This document shows, one piece after another, positions 18,401 through 25,517 of a stretch of DNA of 64,000 nt (position 1 is its first letter; every line of letters begins with the position of its first letter). This DNA is from Sulfuricella sp035530375 (GTDB taxonomy: Bacteria; Pseudomonadota; Gammaproteobacteria; Burkholderiales; Sulfuricellaceae). The notes under the pieces are model-generated. The model ran no database searches, was not told the DNA's origin, and was given only the letters and a program-made list of their open reading frames with translations. The stretch covers positions 11,693 to 75,692 of the forward strand of contig DATKUY010000007.1 in the NCBI GenBank assembly GCA_035530375.1, given 5' to 3'. Made by a program: the position numbers and the translations under genes.

Positions 18401-18509
18401 CGGATTGATCAGTTCCACGCTGCTGACGCTGATCATTCTGCCGTTGCTGTATCTGCGGTTCGGGGTCGTCGACGCCAAAAACGGCACAGAAGAAGAGGTA
18501 AAAAAATGA
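15411..18509 (+). CDS. heavy-metal efflux RND pump (CusA/CzcA family)
   Basis: The 1032-aa inner-membrane proton antiporter has the HME-RND layout: 12 membrane helices and two large periplasmic loops. Helix 4 reads GGLAIALGMLVDAAVVVVENI, so the central Asp and the Glu are present. The DFG-type first Asp of CzcA is replaced by an AIALG run as in CusA. Conserved FMPVMDEGDIIIG begins the second periplasmic loop. Substrate could be Cu/Ag or divalent cations; the sequence does not decide. It overlaps the DUF3240 gene by 4 nt. Confidence 0.92.
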   Translation: MLSRIIEFSLTQRLVVALTTLMLVGAGAVAFNQLPIDAFPDVASTQVKIILKAPGMTPEEVETRIVAPIEVELLGIPNKKILRSVSKYAVTDITIDFEDGTDIYWARSQVAERLGGVMKDLPSGISGGLAPITTPLGEMLMFTIEGGDLTQMERRSLLDWVIRPALRTLPGVADVNTLGGMVRSFEVMPDSAALQARGISIEQLQKALETNNRNDGAGRLNDGEEVLLVRSEGAIKTLDDLRAITISSRDGQVVRVGDVATVRIGNLSRYGAVTKDGKGEAVEGLVLGLRGANASTVVAGVKARLKEIAPSLPPGVTTKIFYDRGNLVERAVGTVAKALMEAIVLVVILLLLFLGNLRAAIVVAVTLPLAALFTFILMRQFGMSANLMSLGGLAIALGMLVDAAVVVVENIVSHLAHDPGEKNIPRLHVIYRAVKEVVMPVTMGVVIIIVVFLPLMTLQGLEGKLFIPVALTIVFALAGSLILALTSIPVLSSYLLKQSGHEDPWLVRKLTAAYMPALGWALKHGKIVAVGAFASLALTAAVYPLIGKTFMPVMDEGDIIIGIEKLPSINLQQSLELDLKIQRAIMEKVPEVKGIVARVGADELGLDPMGFNQTDTFLVLKPRDQWRKPDKEWLTDQLREVLKDFPGVSHSFTQPIDMRVSEMVIGVRGDVAVKIFGPDLATLNQQAEKIEAVLKGIKGSEDVYRVMNEGVQYLKIDIDRLAAGRMGLSVDEVGDRLRSQLEGKVLGVVLEGVRRTPVLLRGSDAVRDAPALFADLRLVLPSGQSVPLAAVAKLKRVDGPVKIDRENSQRYAVVQTNVRGRDLVGFVEEAKQAVAKQSPLPAGYSLTWGGQFENQQRAAARLAIVVPIALGLIHLLLFATFGSMRQAWLVFANIPFALVGGVWALWLSGEYLSVPASVGFIALLGIAVLNGVVMVSYFNQLRAQGMALAEVVVEGAKRRLRPVMMTASITAFGLIPLLFANGPGSEIQKPLAIVVIGGLISSTLLTLIILPLLYLRFGVVDAKNGTEEEVKK

Positions 18510-18817
18510 AACAACTTGATTGCTGTTTGACCATTGTCTTCCCCAAGGGGCTGGAAGAAAACATGATCGATCATCTGCTCGGACACCCCGAGCTGGCAAG
18601 CGGTTTTACCACTTACGAAGTGGAGGGGCACGGGCAGGCAACCGTCTACCACAGCGTCAATGAGCAGGTACGGGGGCGGGCGCGGCGGGTGAAGATGGAA
18701 GTGGTGATGGCTCGCGATGATGCGCAAACCCTGATCGCGCATTTCAGGGAATCCCTGCCGAGCCGGGAGATCGCCTACTGGATTGCGCCGATCAATGAAT
18801 TCGGGAGGTTCGCATGA
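18506..18817 (+). CDS. DUF3240 family protein
   Basis: The 103-aa cytoplasmic protein belongs to DUF3240, a PII-like ferredoxin-fold family found in heavy-metal RND operons (DCCLTIVFPKGLEENMIDHLL; VKMEVVMARDDAQTLIAHFRE; IAYWIAPINEFGRF). Its biochemical role is unknown; a regulatory role for the pump is only inferred. It overlaps both neighbours by ATGA, so the four genes form one translationally coupled operon. Confidence 0.75.
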   Translation: MKQLDCCLTIVFPKGLEENMIDHLLGHPELASGFTTYEVEGHGQATVYHSVNEQVRGRARRVKMEVVMARDDAQTLIAHFRESLPSREIAYWIAPINEFGRFA

Positions 18818-20172
18818 AAAGCTTTATACCGTTAAGGGCGCGAAGGTATGCAAAGGAAAGGTTTGGATTTACCTTGCGTGCCTTCGCATCCTTGGAGGTG
18901 AAAAAATTTGTGGTAATGGCACTGATTACAACGCCATTGGTGCAGCCCGCTGCCGCGGTCGAAACCGTTGTGCCCTACCCCGATCTGCCGCCGACGGCGG
19001 CAGTCGTGGCGGCGATCAGAAACAGCCCGGATGTGCTGGCCGCGCAGTCGGGCATTAAAGCTGGAGAGGCTGTTAGCCGACGCTTGCAGGCTGGCGACCA
19101 TGAATTCAATTTGCGGGTGATGGGGCAGCGGCGCAGCATCAATCCATCGGAGCGTTATCGTGAATGGGATGTCGGGCTGGAGCGGGCGATTCGCCTGCCC
19201 GGCAAGGCCGCGCTTGATGGCAAGCTGGGCGAGGCCGAGATAACGCGTTCGCATACGCTGTACGGAGATGCGCTGCACGAGGCGGGGCGCAGCCTGCTGA
19301 AATCCTGGTTTGTCTGGAACCGTGAACGTGCCCAGGCGCAGCAATGGTCCGATCAGGTCGATCTGCTGAAGCAGCAGGCACAAATCGTCGCCAAACGGGT
19401 GCGTGCCGGCGATGCGCCGCGGCTCGAAAGCGATTTGGCCGAGGCCGCAGTGGCGCAGGCACAGAGCATGCTACACCAGGCGCGGCTGCGCGAGCAGGTG
19501 GCTGCCAACGATCTCGGCCAGCGCTTTCCGGATATCGTCTTGCCGAAGGCGGTAACCCTTTCCGCTCCGGCGCCGCTGCTGCAAGGACTGGACTACTGGA
19601 AAGAGGAGATCCTCAAGCATAACCACGAGTTGAGCGTGGCACGCAACGATTCCGCGCTCGGACGCCTGCACTCGGAGCGTTCGTCCGCCGACAAGATTCC
19701 AGATCCCTCGGTCGGGCTGCGTTTCGCGGGCGAGCGCGACAGTGCAGAACGCATCATCGGCCTGCAATTGTCCATTCCTTTTCCCGGCGGCGCGCGCTCG
19801 GCTCGTGCGGATGAAAACAGGGCGCTGGCGGAAATGGCGGCGCAACGCGAGGCTGCCGTGTTGCGCAGGGTTACCGCCGAAGCGGTCAACAGCTATGCCG
19901 CAGCCCAGGCAGCCTATGGCGGCTGGCAAAGCGCCCGGAGCGCGGCCGGCATGATGAGCGGCAATGCCGAATTGATGGCGCGCGCCTATGCGCTGGGCGA
20001 GATGGGACTGCCGGAAGTGCTGACGGCGCGTAGGCAAGCGCTGGAATCAACGCTTTCGGCTGAGATAGCTCAACTGGAGGCGGCCGAAACACATTACCGG
20101 CTGATGCTTGATGCCCACCAGCTATGGGCGCTGGATGTCGATGGCGAAGACGAGAACCACGCCCATTATTGA
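18814..20172 (+). CDS. TolC-family outer-membrane efflux protein
   Basis: The 452-aa protein matches the TolC/CusC channel family (two repeated helical halves, e.g. LPPTAAVVAAIRNSPDVLAAQ and EAVNSYAAAQAAYGGWQSAR). It closes the RND operon. ATG 18814 has an excellent GGGAGG 5 nt upstream and overlaps the DUF3240 stop. Residues 8-28 (LRARRYAKERFGFTLRAFAS) are encoded by a palindromic repeat, after which a normal signal peptide follows (VKKFVVMALITTPLVQPAAA). The repeat appears to have inserted in frame and lengthened the leader; whether export still works is unknown. Confidence 0.88.
   Translation: MKSFIPLRARRYAKERFGFTLRAFASLEVKKFVVMALITTPLVQPAAAVETVVPYPDLPPTAAVVAAIRNSPDVLAAQSGIKAGEAVSRRLQAGDHEFNLRVMGQRRSINPSERYREWDVGLERAIRLPGKAALDGKLGEAEITRSHTLYGDALHEAGRSLLKSWFVWNRERAQAQQWSDQVDLLKQQAQIVAKRVRAGDAPRLESDLAEAAVAQAQSMLHQARLREQVAANDLGQRFPDIVLPKAVTLSAPAPLLQGLDYWKEEILKHNHELSVARNDSALGRLHSERSSADKIPDPSVGLRFAGERDSAERIIGLQLSIPFPGGARSARADENRALAEMAAQREAAVLRRVTAEAVNSYAAAQAAYGGWQSARSAAGMMSGNAELMARAYALGEMGLPEVLTARRQALESTLSAEIAQLEAAETHYRLMLDAHQLWALDVDGEDENHAHY
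18836..18891. repeat. extragenic-type palindrome inside the tolC-like gene start
   Basis: GCGAAGGTATGCAAAGG (18840-18856) pairs with CCTTGCGTGCCTTCGC (18872-18887). It belongs to the same family as 3338-3387. Here it lies within codons 8-28 of a coding region, which is atypical for such elements. Confidence 0.65.
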
Positions 20173-20215
20173 AGATTGGCTGGCTTTATGGTGATCCCAC
20201 ATACGGCGCGGGGTG

Positions 20216-20629
20216 TCATTTCTCTGTTTGCTCCAGCCGTAATAAGGTTAGCACCATTTCCCGAATGATTTTTTTGTGTGCGTCATTTAACTTATCGATG
20301 TTAGAGAACAATTCAGTATCGCCTACGAGATAGGTTTGTCTGTCCTGATCAACGTGAATTCTATTCTTCACCCCTCCGTTTGTGTCGGCGGTTTCCCCAA
20401 AACGTAACCATTCTGTGGAAACGTTCAGCCATTTGGACAAGGTGAAAATCTTGTCCTGGGACGGAATTGCCCCGCCCAATAGCCATTTTCTTACGGCTTG
20501 TGTCGTAACGGGTTTGCCGGTGTAACGCAGATTGAATTCCAGGGTTAGCCGGGTCGGGCTCCTTACCTGAATTTTAGCCTGGCGCATTGCTTGTAGCAGC
20601 CGTTCGCTGAATGCTTGTTTTTCGTTCAT
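20216..20629 (-). CDS. XRE-type transcriptional regulator, phage-repressor-like
   Basis: The 137-aa protein has a helix-turn-helix at about residues 39-66 (KPVTTQAVRKWLLGGAIPSQDKIFTLSKWL split) preceded by a region resembling CI/C-type repressors, and a short C-terminal part without a peptidase domain. The start is ATG 20629; two in-frame ATG/GTG-type starts lie upstream. A 22-bp imperfect palindrome at 20672-20693 sits 43 nt before the start and is a good candidate autoregulatory operator. It is convergent with the TolC gene; the target genes are unknown. Confidence 0.7.
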   Translation of the reverse strand: MNEKQAFSERLLQAMRQAKIQVRSPTRLTLEFNLRYTGKPVTTQAVRKWLLGGAIPSQDKIFTLSKWLNVSTEWLRFGETADTNGGVKNRIHVDQDRQTYLVGDTELFSNIDKLNDAHKKIIREMVLTLLRLEQTEK

Positions 20630-20671
20630 GGTTTCCATTTTCTGGAAACATGCGCACAAATAAGTAACTGA

Positions 20672-20693
20672 TGGTTGCTATTATTAGTAACCA
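20672..20693. promoter_or_regulatory. candidate operator palindrome for the XRE regulator
   Basis: TGGTTGCT, 6 nt (ATTATT), AGTAACCA: half-sites match 7 of 8. A further GTAAC lies at 20664-20668. The position just upstream of the regulator start suits autoregulation. Confidence 0.45.
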
Positions 20694-21045
20694 CAAGTAT
20701 CATAATTTGATTATGACCGCCGAGTATGGCACTGGTTTCAGTCGTGTCGAGACGTTATGTAAATAAACCTGCATGCCGGGCTTGTCTCCTTGAAACGGCA
20801 ATTTTCGACTGCGGGTCGGTATGATCCCGGCCATATTATTCCAAGACGGTTTTGGGGGAATAACATGAATGGATCGGGCAATGTGATCGTGTTAACAGCA
20901 TGGGTTGTGATTCGTGAAAGCGCTGTCTGCACGGTTGGGAAGCGCTGCTTAATAGCGCGATGAAGAAAAAGCTCAGGGCATATGGCGCCCATCAATGAAC
21001 TGTTTTCCGGCAACCAAATTTAACCATTAAAGACAGGTAGTTGCT
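20694..21045. other. intergenic stretch, little recognised
   Basis: About 350 bp upstream of the diguanylate cyclase gene. Antisense frames here have no family features. No strong promoter was picked out by eye apart from the operator region adjacent at 20672-20693. Confidence 0.3.
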
Positions 21046-21951
21046 GTGCCACTTTCCCGTCTGACATCTGCCGAAATAAGCGACATTATAGCCCAGCTCG
21101 AGCAGGCTAAGCACCACTATAACGGGTGGGCGAAGGCATTGCTGTCACAGATCGCCTGTGGCCCGCGCAGCTTGGCTACTTTTCCGGAAGATATTCATTG
21201 TGGCTGGCAGGATTTTGAAAAATGGTATACCGGCGACAGCACGACCCGTTTTCTAAATGGGCTTCCGGCTTATTCAGGTATAGCCAAACACCTTCAGGCG
21301 GTGCGCACTTACGCATCGATTCTATTGGGGCAGCCTCAAGGTGCCTCGCCAATTGAACAAAGCGTTTTCGATGCTTTCATGGAGCAATCACACCTGCTTG
21401 AATGGCAGATGTGGCGGTTGCATCAGGAAGTAAGAGATATTCTCAGCGCCATTGATCCGCTTACCGGCGTGAGTAGCCGGAAAGGCATGATTTCCAGGCT
21501 GCAACAGGAGCAGCAGCGGGTACGGCGCACTCCCGACAGTCATTGCGTTATCGGTATGATGGATTTTGACCATTTCAAGGAAATCAACGATACCTACGGC
21601 CACCAGGCCGGCGATCATGTGCTGCAGGCCGCAGTTTCTTTCGTCGTCGGCTGGTTGCGCAATTACGACCTGATTTACCGATACGGCGGGGAGGAGTTCC
21701 TGATCTGCTTGCCGGCTACCAGTTTAAAACAGGCGAAAAAAATCCTGGAAAGAGTGAAAAACGGCCTGGAAGCGATGCCAATCACGCTAGACAGCGGCGC
21801 TGAGGCGCGGGTCACGGCGTCCTTCGGCATATCGTTATTGGATGACTCCGCTTTGGTGGAGGAAGTTATTGCTCGTTGTGACAAAGCCCTTTACCAAGCC
21901 AAGCAGAACGGGCGCAATCGGATAGTGGCGTGGCGCCCCGAGCAGGATTAG
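21046..21951 (+). CDS. diguanylate cyclase with N-terminal CZB-like domain (DgcZ-like)
   Basis: The 301-aa cytoplasmic protein makes cyclic-di-GMP. The C-terminal GGDEF domain (about 135-300) has DPLTGVSSRKG, MDFDHFKEINDTYGH and the active site YRYGGEEFLICLP, with an RNYD inhibitory I-site five residues earlier. The N-terminal half resembles the zinc-binding CZB domain of E. coli DgcZ: KHHYNGW (His23/24), IHCGWQDFEKWY (Cys52) and AKHLQAV (His82). A second His four residues after His82 is not present (Val86), so zinc binding may be altered. Start is GTG. The metal-efflux operon lies just upstream. Confidence 0.85.
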   Translation: MPLSRLTSAEISDIIAQLEQAKHHYNGWAKALLSQIACGPRSLATFPEDIHCGWQDFEKWYTGDSTTRFLNGLPAYSGIAKHLQAVRTYASILLGQPQGASPIEQSVFDAFMEQSHLLEWQMWRLHQEVRDILSAIDPLTGVSSRKGMISRLQQEQQRVRRTPDSHCVIGMMDFDHFKEINDTYGHQAGDHVLQAAVSFVVGWLRNYDLIYRYGGEEFLICLPATSLKQAKKILERVKNGLEAMPITLDSGAEARVTASFGISLLDDSALVEEVIARCDKALYQAKQNGRNRIVAWRPEQD

Positions 21952-22260
21952 GAACCGGATTCATGCTGGGAGAAGTCTGCAGCCTCAACGTTGTTTATTA
22001 ACCCGGCTATGTCATTTCGGGTAACAGCGCTCAGACTGCGCTACCCGGAATCCGTGTGTTACTGAATTTTCGCTCTTGTGCCTCGGGGGTCTTTGCGGGA
22101 ATGATGGGAAGGGGCAGAATGATGTGGCTATGTTCAACCCGCTACCCCGCCATTTCACCGCATCCACGTCGGATAGCGCCCCACCGTTCCCCATTTTTTT
22201 CATTAGCCGCCGCTCCAGGCGTTACAATGAAAATATTCAGATTGCCTTGATGCGATTGCG
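21952..22260. other. 309-bp gap upstream of the corrinoid operon
   Basis: No gene is recognised. It holds a hairpin at 22018-22047: CGGGT/ACCCG outside and AGCGC/GCGCT inside with a 2-nt bulge, of the REP type seen at 10993. No convincing promoter or riboswitch (for example a B12 box) was recognised by eye. Confidence 0.4.
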
Positions 22261-22902
22261 ATGATCGATCCTGAAATGAACAAGCTGGTGGATACCCTGT
22301 TGCAAGGGGATCATACAGGCGCCTTGGCCGAGGCGAAGCGCTTGCGCGCTGCGGGCGTGGCACCGGAGCGGATTGTGACGGAGGGGATGGAAGCGGCGAT
22401 GAGCCGGCTCGACGACAAGTGCACCGTGGAAAGCTTCAACCTGCTGGAAATCATGTTGGTCGGGCGCGCGGTGTCGGCGGTGGCGAATGAGCTTTATCCG
22501 GAGGGAGTGCCGCTGGAGCAGGGACGGGCTACTTTCGTCATCGCCACGCTGGAGGGCGATGTCCACGACTTGGGCAAGAACATCACCAGGATGGTGCTGA
22601 TCGGCAAGGGTTACCGGGTGGTGGATCTGGGCAAGGACTGTCCGGTGGAAAACCTGGTGAACGCGGTTCAGCGCGAGCAGGCCGATGCCGTGCTGGTGAG
22701 CGGACTGATTACGCCGGTGATCGCGCAGGTGCGCAAGGTCAAGCCCGCTCTGGCAGAACGGGGCTTGGGCGGCATCAAGGTGGTGGCGGGCGGCGCGGCG
22801 CTGAAGCAGTCATCGGCCGAAGCGCTGAACGTGGATTACGTTGCGGAAACGGCTTTCGACGGGGCGCACTATCTGGACCGTTTGGTGCGGGGGGAGATAT
22901 GA
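22261..22902 (+). CDS. corrinoid (B12-binding) protein of a methyltransferase system
   Basis: The 213-aa protein has the MtbC/MtaC layout: an N-terminal helical cap (about 1-90) and a Rossmann B12 domain (about 92-213) with the base-off motif EGDVHDLGKN (Asp100, His102, Gly105), SGLITPV and VVAGGAAL. Such proteins carry the methyl group on cobalt between two methyltransferases. It is the first gene of an operon with a UroD/MtaA-type methyltransferase and a RACo-like activator; genes overlap or nearly touch. The substrate is not identifiable. Confidence 0.9.
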   Translation: MIDPEMNKLVDTLLQGDHTGALAEAKRLRAAGVAPERIVTEGMEAAMSRLDDKCTVESFNLLEIMLVGRAVSAVANELYPEGVPLEQGRATFVIATLEGDVHDLGKNITRMVLIGKGYRVVDLGKDCPVENLVNAVQREQADAVLVSGLITPVIAQVRKVKPALAERGLGGIKVVAGGAALKQSSAEALNVDYVAETAFDGAHYLDRLVRGEI

Positions 22903-23909
22903 ACAGCCTGGAGAGGATTAAGGCCGCGATTGTTCTTGATGCGGTTGACCGCACGCCGGCTGTGCCTCAACTGTTCGGCCACGCCGCCACGCTGGCCGGT
23001 GTGGCGCTGGTGGATTATCTCCGCGACGGCGGGCTGCTCGCCCGTTGCCAGATCGAGGCGCTGAAGCACTACGGCCACGATGTCGTGTTCGCCTTCATGG
23101 ATTTATCCGTTGAAACCGAGGCGGTTGGCTCAATCCTGCTGTACCGCGAAAACCAATACCCGGATGTGGCTTCATACGTGCTGACGCCTGGCTGCGATTT
23201 GTCGGCACTGATCGTACCCGACCCGGCTCGCGCCGGGCGCATGCCGGAGCTGTTGCGGGCGGCGGGGATACTGCGCCGCGAGATGGGCGATACGGCTCTG
23301 GTGGCCGGTTGCCTGGCTGGCCCGATGACCTTGACAACCCAGTTGCTCGGCATCGAAACCGCGCTTTATCTGGCGGCGGACGATCCGGGGCGGTTCGAGA
23401 AAATCCTCGATTTTGCCGCCGAACTTGCCATCCGCTATGGAACCGCCCAGATTGCGGCTGGGGCGCATTTGCCGATCATTTTCGACCCTGCCGCCTCGCC
23501 GGCGGTGGTGCCGCCGCAGTTTTTCCGCGAGCTGCTGCTGCCGCGGCTTAAACGGGTTTTTGTCGCATTCAGGCAGGCCGGCGCGTTGGCCAACTGGCTC
23601 AATATCGCCGGGCCTACGGAAGCCATCCTGCCCTATTACCCGGAGGCCGGGGTGGATATCGCAAACTTCGATTATTACGTTGCGCCGGACAGCGCACAGC
23701 AACTGTTGCCGCACACTTGCCTGGACGGCAACATTAAGTCGCTGTCCTTCGTCGACGCCGCGCCGGAGGAGATCGGCGCCGCCGCCTCTCTTCTGGTGAC
23801 GGCGTTTGCCGGGCGTGGCGGCTTCCTGCTTTCATCCGGTTGCGAAATTCCGCCCGAGGCGAAACCGGAAAACATCGCTGCCATGGTTGCAGCATGCCGG
23901 GGAGGGTAA
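22899..23909 (+). CDS. UroD/MtaA-family methyltransferase-like protein
   Basis: The 336-aa protein has the uroporphyrinogen decarboxylase fold used by methylcobamide methyltransferases (MtaA, MtbA, CmuA): RIKAAIVLDAVDRTPAVPQ at the start, GPMTLTTQLLG in the middle, GCEIPPEAKPENI at the end. In zinc-dependent members the motif is HxC...C. Here the aligned segment is WLNIAGPT, so Asn235 and Ala237 stand where His and Cys are expected, and only Cys315 remains. It could therefore use another mechanism or substrate. It overlaps the corrinoid gene by ATGA, so a partnership is likely. Not HemE: a dedicated operon context and poor match to HemE motifs. Confidence 0.8.
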   Translation: MNSLERIKAAIVLDAVDRTPAVPQLFGHAATLAGVALVDYLRDGGLLARCQIEALKHYGHDVVFAFMDLSVETEAVGSILLYRENQYPDVASYVLTPGCDLSALIVPDPARAGRMPELLRAAGILRREMGDTALVAGCLAGPMTLTTQLLGIETALYLAADDPGRFEKILDFAAELAIRYGTAQIAAGAHLPIIFDPAASPAVVPPQFFRELLLPRLKRVFVAFRQAGALANWLNIAGPTEAILPYYPEAGVDIANFDYYVAPDSAQQLLPHTCLDGNIKSLSFVDAAPEEIGAAASLLVTAFAGRGGFLLSSGCEIPPEAKPENIAAMVAACRGG

Positions 23910-23912
23910 AGC

Positions 23913-25517
23913 ATGCCGGAGCTGATTCTCGGTATCGACGGCGAGACTCATCGTATCTCTTTCGAGCCTGGTTCCTCCGTCCGCGACATCCTGGATGCGA
24001 CCGATTTCCGCGTGCGTTCCGGCTGCCGCGGCTTGGGCGCATGCGGCCTGTGCCGTGTGCGCGTGACCGGGGGAGAATCCGGCGTGCCGACGCAGAACGA
24101 GCGCCTGCACCTGCCGCCTGAACTGCTCTCCCAAGGCGTGAGGCTGGCCTGCCAGATCAGCCCGCGGCACGATTTGCACATCGAAATCCTCAACCCCGCG
24201 CCGCCGTCGAACTGGAAGTCCACCCCGGATGCGGCGTTGCTGCACAATGTCCGCGATCAGCAGCGGGAAGGGCGGCTGTTGCCGCCGGGAATCAAGCATC
24301 CGTGCGGCGTGGCGGTGGATCTGGGCACGACCCACCTGTGCCTGTCGCTGTTCGACCTGACCAATGGCCGCTGGCTGGCGGATCGGATGGGACGCAACCC
24401 GCAAGCCAATTTTGGCGCAGACGTGGTGACCCGCCTCGCGGCGGCGGTCGAGTCCCCTGACGCGGCACGGGAGATGAGCCGGCTGGTGGTGGCGGCGATC
24501 GGAGAGGGGCTGCTCGATATCGCCACGCGCGAGGGTTTCGACCTGCGTCGCATCGTCTACGTCACGCTGGTAGGCAACACGGCGATGCTGGCCCTGCTTT
24601 CGGGGCGCAATTCCGGGCTGCTGTTGCAGCCGGACTACTGGACCCGGCCGGTGGACTGCCTGCCGCTGAAAACCTCGGACTGGACGGACGACTGGGGAGT
24701 CAACCCGGTGGCAGCGGTCGAGGTGGTCGCCCCGCTGGCGGGGTTTGTCGGCTCCGACTTGCTGGCCGGCCTGGTGGCGACGCGCCTCGTCGAAGAGGAG
24801 GCGCCGGCGTTGTTCATCGATTTCGGTACCAATTCCGAGATCGCGCTGTGGAGCGGCGAAGCATTGTGGGTGACCTCGGCTGCGGGCGGGCCGGCTTTCG
24901 AAAGCAGCGGCATAGGATGCGGGGCGCCGGCGGAAAGCGGCGCGGTGTTCCGGGTGACGCTGGGCGAGGATGGCGGCGTGGTCTGTCGGATCATCGGCGA
25001 CGACCGCGCCAAGGGGTTGTGCGGTTCCGGGTTGGTGGACCTGATCGCGCGCCTGCTCGAAACCGGACGGTTGACCCCGGCCGGCAAGTTTGCCGGCGGC
25101 GAGGCCGGCTTCACTTTCAATGCGGGTGAAGCGGTGATGACCCTGACCAAGGGCGATGTGGATATGCTGCAGCGTGCCAAGGCCGCCATTGGAGCCGGTG
25201 TCCGGGCATTATGCGACAGCGCCGGGGTGAGCGTCGGGCAGTTGCGGCGGGTGTGCGTCGGCGGGGCGTTCGGGCGCTATCTCGATGTCGGCAGCGCCCA
25301 GGCAATCGGGCTGCTGCCGGTATTGCCGCAGGCAGTGGTGGAGCTTGCCGGCAATACTGCGCTGGCCGGCTGCTGCGACGTCATGCTGTCGTCGCTGGCG
25401 GCACAGCGGCTGGAACGGCTGCGCGGTTGCGCCCAGTTGCTTAATTTGGCCAGGTATCCCGGTTTCGAGGATGCGTTTTTTGAAAACCTTTACCTTCAGC
25501 CGATGCGGGAGGGGTGA
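23913..25517 (+). CDS. RACo-like reductive activator of corrinoid protein (2Fe-2S, ASKHA)
   Basis: The 534-aa protein begins with a plant-type ferredoxin domain (Cys38, Cys44, Cys47, Cys80: SGCRGLGACGLC ... LACQ). After a linker the DUF4445/ASKHA ATPase domain follows from about residue 130 (GVAVDLGTTHLCLSLFDL; LFIDFGTNSEIAL; GLCGSGLVDLIARL). RACo proteins reduce inactive Co(II) corrinoid back to Co(I) using ATP. Position three nt after the methyltransferase, with a good GGAGG, supports that role here. Confidence 0.9.
   Translation: MPELILGIDGETHRISFEPGSSVRDILDATDFRVRSGCRGLGACGLCRVRVTGGESGVPTQNERLHLPPELLSQGVRLACQISPRHDLHIEILNPAPPSNWKSTPDAALLHNVRDQQREGRLLPPGIKHPCGVAVDLGTTHLCLSLFDLTNGRWLADRMGRNPQANFGADVVTRLAAAVESPDAAREMSRLVVAAIGEGLLDIATREGFDLRRIVYVTLVGNTAMLALLSGRNSGLLLQPDYWTRPVDCLPLKTSDWTDDWGVNPVAAVEVVAPLAGFVGSDLLAGLVATRLVEEEAPALFIDFGTNSEIALWSGEALWVTSAAGGPAFESSGIGCGAPAESGAVFRVTLGEDGGVVCRIIGDDRAKGLCGSGLVDLIARLLETGRLTPAGKFAGGEAGFTFNAGEAVMTLTKGDVDMLQRAKAAIGAGVRALCDSAGVSVGQLRRVCVGGAFGRYLDVGSAQAIGLLPVLPQAVVELAGNTALAGCCDVMLSSLAAQRLERLRGCAQLLNLARYPGFEDAFFENLYLQPMREG

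Noticed and set aside
22899..23909. Heme-biosynthetic uroporphyrinogen decarboxylase (HemE)
   Set aside because: The fold is shared, but the operon with a corrinoid protein and RACo, and the CmuA/MtaA-like motifs, favour a methyltransferase role.
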